A stretch of DNA of 64,000 bases from Chryseolinea serpens (GTDB lineage Bacteria > Bacteroidota > Bacteroidia > Cytophagales > Cyclobacteriaceae), in contig NZ_FQWQ01000002.1 in assembly GCF_900129725.1 (NCBI RefSeq), forward strand, positions 992,001-1,056,000, in the 5' to 3' direction. How positions within the stretch are numbered: position 1 is the first letter of the stretch; each line of letters begins with the position of its first letter. Made by a program: the position numbers and the translations under genes. Below are positions 45,912-54,002 of the stretch, piece by piece. The notes under the pieces are model-generated. The model searched no databases, was not told where the DNA came from, and was given only the letters and a program-made list of their open reading frames with translations.

Positions 45912-47441
45912 ATGAAAGTAAAAATGATCTTGCCCGCACTCACCGAAGCCGAAAGTCCTTTTTGGCGCCCGATAAAATATTCCCTTTTTCCTCCCCTGGG
46001 GCTGGCCACACTGGCGGCCTATCTCTCGCCCGACGACGAGATCGATCTACAGGATCAACACGTCGAGAAGGTCAATCTCAACGACACGCCCGACCTGGTG
46101 GTGATCCAAGTGTACATCACCAACGCCTATCGCGCCTATGCGTTTGCCGATCACTACCGGGCCCGGGGGATCTATGTTGTTCTCGGCGGGCTACACGTTA
46201 CTTCCTTACCCGAAGAAGCCGCACCGCATGCTGACACCATTTTCCTGGGGCCTGGAGAAGAAACTTTTCCCGAGTTCCTCAAAGACTTCAAAGCACGGCG
46301 GCCAAAGAAACAATACGCGTCTGCCGTCCGGTCGCTGGTAAACATTCCACCGATCCGCAGGGATCTCATCAAGCGCCATCTCTACCTGGTGCCCAACTCC
46401 ATCGTGGTCACGCGCGGTTGTCCGCATCACTGCGACTTTTGTTATAAGGATGCTTTCTTCGAAGGAGGCAAAACGTTCTACACACAAGTGGTGGACGATG
46501 CCTTGGCAGAGATCGACCGTTTGCCGGGACGTCACTTGTATTTTCTCGACGATCATTTGCTGGGAAACGCCAAGTTTGCCTCCGCCTTGTTCGAGGGAAT
46601 GAAAGGCATGAACCGCGTCTTTCAATCGGCAGCCACGGTCGATTCCATTTTGCGCGGCGACCTCATTGAACAAGCGGCCGATGCTGGGTTGCGCAGTCTG
46701 TTTGTTGGGTTTGAAACCTTCTCGCCTCAAAATCTGAGGCAAAGCAATAAGAAACAGAATCTTCAAAAAGATTATCGCAAGGCGGTGGACCGGCTTCATG
46801 CGTTGGGCATCATGATCAACGGCTCATTTGTTTTTGGGCTCGACGACGATGACCGCGACGTTTTCAAACGGACGGTGGACTGGGGTGTTGAAAATGGAAT
46901 TACCACTTCTACGTATCACGTACTCACACCTTACCCGGGCACCGCGCTCTATGCCAACATGAAACGGGAAGATCGCATCACCACCAGCAACTGGGATTTG
47001 TATGACACACGCCATGTCGTTTACAAAACAAAAAAATTATCCGCTGGCGAATTGGAAGAAGGATATCATTGGGCTTACAAAGAATTCTATACCTGGTCCA
47101 ACATTACGCGGGCCAGCCTGACACACGACTCGGCCAAGCACACGCTGAAACATTTCTTGTATAGCGGGGGTTGGAAAAAATTTGAGCCGCTCTGGAATTT
47201 TGTCATCAAATCAAAAAACCTGGGCACCATGTTGCCGCTGCTGGAGTCCATCTTATCGAAGGTGAAAAATTCAGGAGCCATAAGCCAGGAGCCAGAAGCC
47301 AGAATCGAGGAGCCAGAATCCAGGAGCCAGGAGCCAGAAGCCATACAAAAAAAATTGAAAGCAACCCCCTCAACGCAGGGCGTCACTAAGGAGGTTACCA
47401 CATCCTTAGCCCTCCCTGCTGAAATCCTTTCCGTCAAATAA
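45912..47441 (+). CDS. Radical SAM protein (BchE-like class B) with repeat-derived tail
   Basis: A 509-aa iron-sulfur enzyme. An N-terminal cobalamin-binding-like Rossmann region (about 1-125, PPLGLATLAAYL, VVLGGLHVTSLPEEA, LGPGEETFPEFL) precedes the radical SAM core with the cluster cysteines Cys170, Cys174 and Cys177 in RGCPHHCDFCY. Relatives act in tetrapyrrole, hopanoid or lipid chemistry; substrate unknown. Residues from about 454 on are read from ten intergenic-type heptamers (47272-47341), giving a periodic tail with EPEAR, EEPES and QEPEA words, followed by about 33 unrelated residues. The catalytic part looks complete without the tail. Confidence 0.87.
   Translation: MKVKMILPALTEAESPFWRPIKYSLFPPLGLATLAAYLSPDDEIDLQDQHVEKVNLNDTPDLVVIQVYITNAYRAYAFADHYRARGIYVVLGGLHVTSLPEEAAPHADTIFLGPGEETFPEFLKDFKARRPKKQYASAVRSLVNIPPIRRDLIKRHLYLVPNSIVVTRGCPHHCDFCYKDAFFEGGKTFYTQVVDDALAEIDRLPGRHLYFLDDHLLGNAKFASALFEGMKGMNRVFQSAATVDSILRGDLIEQAADAGLRSLFVGFETFSPQNLRQSNKKQNLQKDYRKAVDRLHALGIMINGSFVFGLDDDDRDVFKRTVDWGVENGITTSTYHVLTPYPGTALYANMKREDRITTSNWDLYDTRHVVYKTKKLSAGELEEGYHWAYKEFYTWSNITRASLTHDSAKHTLKHFLYSGGWKKFEPLWNFVIKSKNLGTMLPLLESILSKVKNSGAISQEPEARIEEPESRSQEPEAIQKKLKATPSTQGVTKEVTTSLALPAEILSVK
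47272..47341. repeat. Heptamer repeat inside the radical SAM gene
   Basis: Ten exact 7-bp units in a row: CAGGAGC four times, CAGAAGC and CAGAATC twice each, and CATAAGC and GAGGAGC once each. Only one orientation is present, unlike the inverted arrays at the two intergenic loci. Confidence 0.9.
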
Positions 47442-47483
47442 AATAACAGGTCCTCTTATCCCATAAACAAAAATCACAATACC

Positions 47484-48917
47484 ATGGACACATTACCCAC
47501 AACCGTGACCCTTAACATTTTCGAACGCATTAACCGGTGGATCCAGGAATCCATCATGGTGAAGCTCTTCTCGATTGGTTTTCTCATCCTGGTCCTGCTC
47601 CTCCCCTCGCATTTGATCGAGGAAATGATCTATGAACGCGAACAGCGCGCCGACAAGGTGATCGACGAAGTGTCGGACAAATGGTCGGGGCCACAAACCG
47701 TCTACGGGCCGCTGCTGGTCATCCCCTATCGCTGGGTCGAAACGATCGATGTCGGCAAAGACGGCAAAGAGGCCAAAGAGATCGTGGAGCATGTCGACAA
47801 AGCTTTTTTCCTACCCGAGCAACTAAAGATCGACGGCAACGTATCGCCCGAGGTCCGGGGCCGCGGCATATTCGACGTGAGCGTCTACAAGTCCGACATG
47901 ACGATCAACTCCACCTTTGCCAAACCTGATTTCAAAAGCCTGGCCATTGCCGACGACATGGTATTGTGGGATCAGGCTTACCTGGTTTTCGGTCTGTCTG
48001 ACTTGCGCGGCATCAGCGACAATCCTGTATTTTCAGTAGGCGGCGTTTCTGTGGCCGCCGAGCCCTCAGACAACATCGGCGTTTACCATCACGCCACACG
48101 CAAATCCGCAGACACAGAGCGCTACGTGCCCGACAACGAAGATGATGGCTCCAAGACCTTGGGTGTCACCGCAAAGCTGAATTGGACATCCGCCGATTCG
48201 TTCAATGGCGATGTCGATATCAAGCTTCATCTGAAAGGAAGCTCACACCTCGATTTTCTCCCCGTTGGAAAAACTACCGATGTCAAACTGAGCAGTACCT
48301 GGAAAGATCCCAGCTTTGAAGGCGAATTTTTACCGGAACCGAGCACCGTCACGAAAGATGGTTTTACCGCGAACTGGAAAATCTTACACTTCAACCGCGC
48401 CTTCGCCCAACAATGGAAGGGCTCCGACCAGCAATTAACAGGTGGTAGCTTCGGAGTGAAGTTGCTGATTCCGGTGGACCAATATCAAAAGAGTATGCGC
48501 ACTTCGAAATATAGCATACTCATTATCCTGCTCACGTTCGTAGCCTTGTTCCTGGTGGAGATCACGCAAAAAATCCGCATCCATCCGTTTCAATATATTT
48601 TGATCGGGTCGGCGCTCATCATCTATTACACGTTGTTGTTAAGTTTCTCGGAGCACATTGGGTACAACATGGCCTATGGGGTATCCTCTGTGCTCACGGT
48701 TGTGTTGATCACACTCTATTCGACTTCCTTCCTGCAGAGCCGGAAGCTGAGCGTGTTGCTGGCGCTGGTGTTGGCGATTTTCTATACGTTTATTTTTGTG
48801 ATCATTTTGCAACAGGATTTCTCGTTGCTGTTGGGTAGCCTGGGGCTCTTCTGTATCGTGGGTGTGTTGATGTATTTCTCGCGCAACGTGAATTGGTACA
48901 AGAAGTCAGTGGAGTAG
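47484..48917 (+). CDS. creD: Cell envelope integrity protein CreD
   Basis: A 477-aa inner-membrane protein of the CreD family, which in other bacteria is induced by beta-lactams and alters envelope tolerance; mechanism unknown. One N-terminal helix (about 24-44) precedes a large periplasmic beta-rich domain (about 50-330) and five to six C-terminal helices (about 340-470, ending FSRNVNWY). Family landmarks include the GPLLVIPYR segment and FGVKLLIPVDQYQKSMRTSKYS just before the C-terminal helices. It lies 42 bases after the radical SAM stop in the same direction and converges with pruA across a hairpin repeat. Confidence 0.92.
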   Translation: MDTLPTTVTLNIFERINRWIQESIMVKLFSIGFLILVLLLPSHLIEEMIYEREQRADKVIDEVSDKWSGPQTVYGPLLVIPYRWVETIDVGKDGKEAKEIVEHVDKAFFLPEQLKIDGNVSPEVRGRGIFDVSVYKSDMTINSTFAKPDFKSLAIADDMVLWDQAYLVFGLSDLRGISDNPVFSVGGVSVAAEPSDNIGVYHHATRKSADTERYVPDNEDDGSKTLGVTAKLNWTSADSFNGDVDIKLHLKGSSHLDFLPVGKTTDVKLSSTWKDPSFEGEFLPEPSTVTKDGFTANWKILHFNRAFAQQWKGSDQQLTGGSFGVKLLIPVDQYQKSMRTSKYSILIILLTFVALFLVEITQKIRIHPFQYILIGSALIIYYTLLLSFSEHIGYNMAYGVSSVLTVVLITLYSTSFLQSRKLSVLLALVLAIFYTFIFVIILQQDFSLLLGSLGLFCIVGVLMYFSRNVNWYKKSVE

Positions 48918-48919
48918 TA

Positions 48920-48986
48920 CTTTGCGTCTCTGCGCCTTTGCGGTGAAATTTTAAACCGCAAAGGCGCTAAAGGCGCTGAGGCAAAG
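48920..48986. repeat. CGCAAAGG-type inverted repeat between creD and pruA
   Basis: Perfect 13-bp stem GCGCCTTTGCGGT (48932-48944) / ACCGCAAAGGCGC (48955-48967), outer CTTTGC (48920-48925) / GCAAAG (48981-48986). It fills the 75-base gap between two convergent stops and could terminate both. The same words occur at 16911-16935. Confidence 0.75.
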
Positions 48987-48992
48987 AAAATA

Positions 48993-50624
48993 CTATTCTT
49001 TGTCGAGGAAGGGGTAGCGATAATCTGTCGGAGTGACAAAGGTTTCTTTGATGGTGCGCAGGGACGTCCAGCGGAGGAGGTTCACTTTTGCACCGGCCTT
49101 GTCGTTGGTTCCGGAGCCGCGGGCGCCACCAAAGGGTTGCTGGCCTACAACGGCTCCTGTCGGTTTGTCGTTGATGTAGAAGTTGCCGGCGGAGTTCGTC
49201 AGCTTCTTCGTAGCGAGTTCGATAGCGTAGCGGTCTTTGGAGAAAATAGAACCGGTGAGCGCGTAGGGCGATGTGCTGTCTACCAGCTCCAGGGTTTGTT
49301 CAAAGTTCTCTTCGTGATAAACATAGATCGTGATCACCGGTCCGAAAATTTCTTCACACATGGTGATGGACAGCGGGTCTTTTGAAACGATCACGGTCGG
49401 CTCGATAAAGTAGCCTTTCGACTTATCGTATTTGCCCCCTGCGATGATCTCGTTCAACGGATTCTGACGCGCCTTTTCGATGTAGCCACTGATGGAGTTG
49501 AATGCTTTTTCATCGATCACGGCATTGATGAAGTTGCCGAAATCTTCGGTGCCTCCCATTTTGAAGGTCTTCAGATCGTCAAGCAAATATTTCTTCACGT
49601 CCTCCCACAAATTGGAGGGTATATAGCAGCGCGATGCCGCAGAACATTTCTGTCCTTGGAATTCAAACGCCCCGCGTGAAATGGCGGTCGACACTTCTTT
49701 GGCCTTGGCGCTTTTGTGGACCATGATAAAGTCTTTGCCGCCGGTTTCTCCAACGATCCGGGGATACGATCTGTATTTCTGTATGTTCTGTCCAATCGTT
49801 TTCCACATGCCCTGGAACACGGCCGTGCTTCCGGTGAAATGCAGTCCGCCGAAATCGCGGTGGTTGAAGATGATGTTGCCCACGGTGGGGCCATCGGCAT
49901 AGATCAGGTTGATGACGCCGTCGGGGAGGCCGGCTTCTTTCAATACTTGCATGATCACGTTGGCGGCATAGATCTGCGTGTAGGCGGGCTTCCACACCAC
50001 GGTGTTACCCATCATGGCCATACACGTAGGCAGGTTGCCGGCAATGGCGGTGAAGTTGAACGGCGTCAGCGCAAAGGTGAAGCCTTCCAGCGCGCGATAC
50101 TCCATCCGGTTCCAAACGCCGGGGGAAGACGCGGGTTGTTCGCGGTAGATCTCCGTCATGAAGTAGACATTGAACCGCAGGAAATCGATCAGTTCGCAAG
50201 CCGAATCGATCTCGGCCTGGTAGGCATTTTTGGATTGACCCAACATGGTGGCCGCGTTGATCACGGGGCGATACGGTCCGGCCAACAGGTCGGCGGCTTT
50301 CAGGAAGATGCTCGCGCGGTGTTCCCATGCTAACTCCGACCAGAGGGCCTTGGCTCCCATGGCGGCGTTGATGGCCTGCTCCACGTGTGTGGCATCGCCT
50401 TCGTGGAAATTGGCGAGCAGGTGTTTATGATCGTGTGGGGGTGTCAGGGGACGGGTGTTGCCGGTCCGCACTTCGTCGCCGCCGATGTACATGGGGATAT
50501 CCAGTACTTTGCTCCGGGCGTCTTCGAGGGCACGCTTCAGGACAGCGCGCTCTTTACTGCCAGGGGCATAGCTCAGTACAGGCTCGTTGCGCGGGTGGGG
50601 AACGTCGAAAAATCCATTTGACAT
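48993..50624 (-). CDS. pruA: L-glutamate gamma-semialdehyde (1-pyrroline-5-carboxylate) dehydrogenase
   Basis: NAD-dependent aldehyde dehydrogenase of 543 aa completing proline breakdown to glutamate. General base Glu293 (VGETGGKDFI), catalytic Cys327 (FQGQKCSAASR), and the C-terminal signature FGGARGSGTNDKAGAKVNLLRW are all present, and length matches monofunctional PruA (not the bifunctional PutA). Proline dehydrogenase is not adjacent. The gene has an exact -7 element upstream (50666-50673). Confidence 0.95.
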   Translation of the reverse strand: MSNGFFDVPHPRNEPVLSYAPGSKERAVLKRALEDARSKVLDIPMYIGGDEVRTGNTRPLTPPHDHKHLLANFHEGDATHVEQAINAAMGAKALWSELAWEHRASIFLKAADLLAGPYRPVINAATMLGQSKNAYQAEIDSACELIDFLRFNVYFMTEIYREQPASSPGVWNRMEYRALEGFTFALTPFNFTAIAGNLPTCMAMMGNTVVWKPAYTQIYAANVIMQVLKEAGLPDGVINLIYADGPTVGNIIFNHRDFGGLHFTGSTAVFQGMWKTIGQNIQKYRSYPRIVGETGGKDFIMVHKSAKAKEVSTAISRGAFEFQGQKCSAASRCYIPSNLWEDVKKYLLDDLKTFKMGGTEDFGNFINAVIDEKAFNSISGYIEKARQNPLNEIIAGGKYDKSKGYFIEPTVIVSKDPLSITMCEEIFGPVITIYVYHEENFEQTLELVDSTSPYALTGSIFSKDRYAIELATKKLTNSAGNFYINDKPTGAVVGQQPFGGARGSGTNDKAGAKVNLLRWTSLRTIKETFVTPTDYRYPFLDKE

Positions 50625-50665
50625 ATCGCTGTTGGTTAATGAGTTTCCAGGTTTAAACTAAAAAG

Positions 50666-50697
50666 CAAAGATAACGGTTCGGCGTCGCTTCTTTCAA
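50666..50697 (-). promoter_or_regulatory. Promoter of pruA
   Basis: Minus-strand TATCTTTG (50673-50666), exact TAnnTTTG, 42 bases upstream of the start, with TTG (50697-50695) 21 bases upstream. Confidence 0.55.
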
Positions 50698-50707
50698 GGG
50701 ATTTTGT

Positions 50708-51427
50708 TTAGAGAATATCATACAATTCGTGCAATCCCCCGATCTCGAAGTCCAGGGTCTGGTCGTGCCGGATGCGCTCGGGATTATAATAAACGGCGTC
50801 GATAGCCGCATTGCGTGCCCCGCCGATGTCGGTCACCAGGTTGTCGCCGATCATGATGGCTTCGTGGCTGCCGATGCCGTTCAGGCCCAGTGCATAGTGA
50901 AATATTTCGCGGGCGGGCTTTTTATGTCCCGCCTTTTGCGAGGTGACGATGTGATCGAAAAAACCTTGCAGGTTGCCGGAAGCGAGTTTCAGGTGTTGGA
51001 TCTCTTCAAAACCGTTGGTGATCACGCTGAGGGCATAGTGTTCTTTCAAATAGGCCAATACCTCGTAGGCGTTTGGCATCAGGTTTCCTTTTTTCGGACA
51101 GGTGTTCAGGTATTCGTGCGAGATCTCGTAACAAAGTTTTTCGTCGTAGGCGCCAAACGGCGTGAGCACTTTCTTGAAACGCTCTTTGCGAATGACTTCG
51201 CTGTCGATCAGCCCCTGGTCGTAGAGCACCCAAAGGGCGGCATTGACTTCGCGAAATTCTTTCAGGAAATGCTCGTGGCTGATCACACCCTTGGCCTGGA
51301 GGTCGTATTGTGTGTAGAGTTCTTTCAACGTTTCGCTGCTGTTGGTCTCATAATCCCACAGCGTGTGGTCGAGGTCGAAAAAAATAACTTTGTATTTTTT
51401 GTTCGGTAAAACTTTTTCCGGCGTCAT
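50708..51427 (-). CDS. YjjG-family HAD nucleotidase
   Basis: Haloacid-dehalogenase phosphatase of 239 aa. Characterised YjjG proteins dephosphorylate (noncanonical) pyrimidine nucleotides. Motif I is FFDLDHTLWD (Asp18, Asp20), motif II ALSVITNG, motif III lysine in TSQKAGHKKPAREIF, motif IV MIGDNLVTDIGGA. The cap is alpha-helical. It starts 4 bases after the stop of an ArsR-type regulator gene, so the two share a transcript, an unusual partner for a house-cleaning nucleotidase. Confidence 0.9.
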   Translation of the reverse strand: MTPEKVLPNKKYKVIFFDLDHTLWDYETNSSETLKELYTQYDLQAKGVISHEHFLKEFREVNAALWVLYDQGLIDSEVIRKERFKKVLTPFGAYDEKLCYEISHEYLNTCPKKGNLMPNAYEVLAYLKEHYALSVITNGFEEIQHLKLASGNLQGFFDHIVTSQKAGHKKPAREIFHYALGLNGIGSHEAIMIGDNLVTDIGGARNAAIDAVYYNPERIRHDQTLDFEIGGLHELYDIL

Positions 51428-51431
51428 CGCA

Positions 51432-51842
51432 TCAATGTCTTTTAGGATCGCTAAGTCTTTCTTTTTGCCATTCCTGGATTTGCAATTTGTTTACGGCCAG
51501 CTCGCGGTTGGTGAACAGCGTTTGGTAGGTTTGCTGGTCGGTTAGCAACTGCGGATCCTTGCGGAGGAATTGAAAGACTTGTTTGATGATGTCTTCCACG
51601 CCGTCTTTGATCTGGTAGAACACCCAGTGATTATAGCGGCGCGTGTTGAGAATGCCTGAGTTTTTCAGGTAGATCAGGTGGCGCGAGGTTTTGGCTTGGG
51701 TGAAATCCAGTATTTTCTCCAGGTCGGAGATACACATTTCGCCATTCATCACAATCAGGCTCAGGATGCGCAGTCGAGATTCGTCGGCGCAAGCCTTGAA
51801 AATCTGCGATCCCAGCGTTAGATTAAAGTTTTTCAGCCGCAT
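51432..51842 (-). CDS. ArsR-family transcriptional regulator
   Basis: A 136-aa winged-helix repressor-like protein: QIFKACADESRLRILSLI, MCISDLEKILDFTQAKTSRHLIYLKNSG (recognition region TQAKTSRHL) and NHWVFYQIKD wing. The classical metal-site ELCVCDL motif is changed to EMCISDL, leaving one Cys, so metal sensing is uncertain. The C-terminal 40 residues are charged and helical. It is the first gene of a pair with yjjG and has an exact -7 element (51865-51872); a divergent gene starts 94 bases away. Confidence 0.9.
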   Translation of the reverse strand: MRLKNFNLTLGSQIFKACADESRLRILSLIVMNGEMCISDLEKILDFTQAKTSRHLIYLKNSGILNTRRYNHWVFYQIKDGVEDIIKQVFQFLRKDPQLLTDQQTYQTLFTNRELAVNKLQIQEWQKERLSDPKRH

Positions 51843-51864
51843 CGGGCACGATTTGTGTCGGCCC

Positions 51865-51872
51865 CAAAGGTA
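51865..51872 (-). promoter_or_regulatory. -7 element of arsR/yjjG
   Basis: Minus-strand TACCTTTG, exact TAnnTTTG, 22 bases upstream of the arsR start. The opposite-strand -7 (51903-51910) lies 30 bases away, so the two promoters are back to back and could share a regulator. Confidence 0.6.
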
Positions 51873-51902
51873 TGGAAATTAGGCTGGTAAATGCCTTATC
51901 TT

Positions 51903-51910
51903 TATATTTG
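51903..51910 (+). promoter_or_regulatory. -7 element of the exported CarboxypepD_reg-like gene
   Basis: TATATTTG, exact TAnnTTTG, 25 bases upstream of the GTG start at 51936. A TTAG 20 bases upstream may serve as -33. Confidence 0.55.
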
Positions 51911-51935
51911 AAAGTGACTATTAAATCTATTATTA

Positions 51936-52598
51936 GTGAAGTTGACAATTAAGAACGCCGCCGGAATTGCCCTTGTCATCGCATGCGTATTCGGGGCCCT
52001 GGACACCGCTTTTGCCCAGGCGCAGAAGAGGCGCGTGATACAGCTTTCGGGCGTTGTTTTGGAAGAAGACTCAGCCGCTAACAATAGCCGTCCCCTCGCG
52101 GGTGTGCACGTCTACGTGCCCAAAGCCGGTCGCGGTACCACCACCAACAACATGGGCTTTTTCTCGATGCCCGTGCTGGAGAAGGACGAGATCGTGGTGA
52201 GTATCGTGGGTTTTGAAAAACACACCTTCACCGTGCCGGAAGGCTCTCCCGAGTATCAGACCCTCGTGATCACGATGACCCTGGACACGACGTATTTGCC
52301 AGAAGTGGTCTTTATGCCCTTCCCCACCGAAGAAGTCTTCAAACAAGCCGTGCTGGCCATGAACATGCCGCTGGACAACAACGACATCGACAAAAGGAAT
52401 TTTAACCAGGAATTGATGGCGCTCATGCTAAAAACCACCCCCATGGATGGCTACCAGAACCAGCGCTACTACCTGGACCAATGGGCCGGATCGGCCAACA
52501 ACCGCTTTCAACCCGTTTCAAATCCCTTCCTGAACCCCTTCAACTGGGCTAAATTCTTCAGTTCCCTGAATAAGGATAAGAAGAAGAAAAAGAAATAA
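51936..52598 (+). CDS. Exported CarboxypepD_reg-like protein
   Basis: A 220-aa secreted protein with a signal peptide (about 1-26, ending TAFAQAQ) and a carboxypeptidase-regulatory-like beta-sandwich (about 35-115): LSGVVLEEDSAANNSRPLAGVHVYVPKAGRGTTTNNMGFF in outline, then VSIVGFEKHTF. The C-terminal 100 residues have no recognised domain (NRFQPVSNPFLNPFNWAKFFSS) and end in a lysine run. It starts with GTG at 51936. In Bacteroidota such proteins are usually outer-membrane associated; function unknown. A second, smaller protein of the same family converges with it. Confidence 0.8.
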   Translation: MKLTIKNAAGIALVIACVFGALDTAFAQAQKRRVIQLSGVVLEEDSAANNSRPLAGVHVYVPKAGRGTTTNNMGFFSMPVLEKDEIVVSIVGFEKHTFTVPEGSPEYQTLVITMTLDTTYLPEVVFMPFPTEEVFKQAVLAMNMPLDNNDIDKRNFNQELMALMLKTTPMDGYQNQRYYLDQWAGSANNRFQPVSNPFLNPFNWAKFFSSLNKDKKKKKK

Positions 52599-52601
52599 GT
52601 C

Positions 52602-53021
52602 TCAGAGATACATGCTGGCCACTTTGCGCTTGCGCCAGAGTGCTGCGCCAAACAGGCGGCGGGGTATCTTGTTGAGATTAAGCTGCCCCAGGCTGGTCGA
52701 CGCGGCGTGCACCTGAAACATCGGTGTGACCTCGGTTTGATAGCCAATCAGCTTCACATGGACCGAATACATGCCCTGTGGCACATGGTCAAGCTTGAAA
52801 TGCCCCGCGCTGTCGCTGGCCACGCCGCCCAGCAACGTGGAGTCGTTGTACAGCAGCACATAGGCCTTTACGGGCTTTCCCGATTGAAAATCACTGATTT
52901 GCCCGATTATGGCGCCTTGCGCCTGGGCTTTGACAAACGATAGCGATGCTATCATCATACCGGCGAGCAACCCCACATTCCGTAATCTGCCCGTCTTCTG
53001 TTGAATTTTTTTTGCCTTCAT
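52602..53021 (-). CDS. Small exported CarboxypepD_reg-like protein
   Basis: A 139-aa protein with a signal peptide (about 13-33, ending VKAQAQ) and one beta-sandwich domain of the carboxypeptidase-regulatory type: GQISDFQSGKPVKAYVLLYNDSTLLGG, SDSAGHFKLDHVPQGMYSVHVKLIGYQ. The ending (RRLFGAALWRKRKVASMYL) is basic and unassigned. ATG 53021 (MKAKKIQQK) is chosen over an upstream start that adds ten residues. It converges with the gene at 51936, the stops being 3 bases apart; the pair may be an old inverted duplication. Confidence 0.72.
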   Translation of the reverse strand: MKAKKIQQKTGRLRNVGLLAGMMIASLSFVKAQAQGAIIGQISDFQSGKPVKAYVLLYNDSTLLGGVASDSAGHFKLDHVPQGMYSVHVKLIGYQTEVTPMFQVHAASTSLGQLNLNKIPRRLFGAALWRKRKVASMYL

Positions 53022-53288
53022 TATTTTTTTTAAACGCAATGGTCGGAGCACTACCGGGTGTTCTAGCTTCTTTCAGTTGTGATGGCGGTAACCGAAAAAA
53101 GAAAAACAGGCCCGGCGGTGTCCGTTAAACCAAATACCAAAACTTAAAATATAGGGAGTTACCGCTCCCATGACCCAAAAGTAGGTACTCGAAGCTGGTT
53201 TTAAAAAAAAGTTAGACAAAGCCGGAAGATTGCGAGATGAAACCGGGACCAAAAAAGATGAATGGACGCCCCAAACAGCCAAAATCGA

Positions 53289-54002
53289 TCAGATCAGATT
53301 TTTGGGATCGATGAAGCGATGAAGATTTTCTTTGTAGTGCTCACTGATGGGCACCTGCACGCTGCCAATGCTGATCTTTCCCTTCCGGATCGACACCATT
53401 TTATCGACCGACACGATGAAGGACTTATGCACACGAATGAATTTATCCGCGGGCAGCTTTTCATCGATGGCCTTCAGGCTCATGCGGGTGATGATCGGGC
53501 GCGACACATTGACGAGAAAGATCTTGATGTAGTCTTTCAGGCCCTCGATGTAGACGATATCGCGGATGTTTATTTTCACCAGGTTGTATTCTGCGTTCAC
53601 AAACAGGTATTCGGCTGCTGCCGCGGCGGCGGGAGGTTGATTCTTGAGGGTGAAGAGCTCGTGCGCCTTGTTGGCGGCCTTCAGAAAGCGTTCGAACGAG
53701 ACGGGCTTCAGCAGGTAGTCCACGACGTCCAGATTGAAGCCTTCCAGCGCAAAATGCTCGTAGGCCGTGATGAAGATGACCATGGGTGGCGACTTCACCG
53801 TCTGCAAAAACTGGATGCCGCTGATGCCCGGCATTTGCACGTCCAGGAAAATGAGGTCTACCGTTTCCTTCATCAGCACTTCGTGGGCCTCGAAAGCGTT
53901 TTTGCAACGCTTCACCAGGGTGAGGAAGGGCACTTTTGAAATGTTGTCTTCCAAAAGGTCGAGCGCCAGGGGCTCATCATCTACGGCAATACAGCGCATC
54001 AT
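53289..54002 (-). CDS. LytTR-family response regulator
   Basis: A 237-aa DNA-binding regulator. Receiver domain about 1-120 with phospho-acceptor Asp54 (IFLDVQMPGISG); LytTR DNA-binding domain about 135-237 with the landmarks DIVYIEGLKDYIKI and FIRVHKSFIVSVDK. It overlaps the upstream sensor-kinase gene by 4 bases (ATGA), so the two are a cognate pair. The linker contains an Ala/Pro-rich run (PPAAAAAAEY). Confidence 0.93.
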   Translation of the reverse strand: MMRCIAVDDEPLALDLLEDNISKVPFLTLVKRCKNAFEAHEVLMKETVDLIFLDVQMPGISGIQFLQTVKSPPMVIFITAYEHFALEGFNLDVVDYLLKPVSFERFLKAANKAHELFTLKNQPPAAAAAAEYLFVNAEYNLVKINIRDIVYIEGLKDYIKIFLVNVSRPIITRMSLKAIDEKLPADKFIRVHKSFIVSVDKMVSIRKGKISIGSVQVPISEHYKENLHRFIDPKNLI

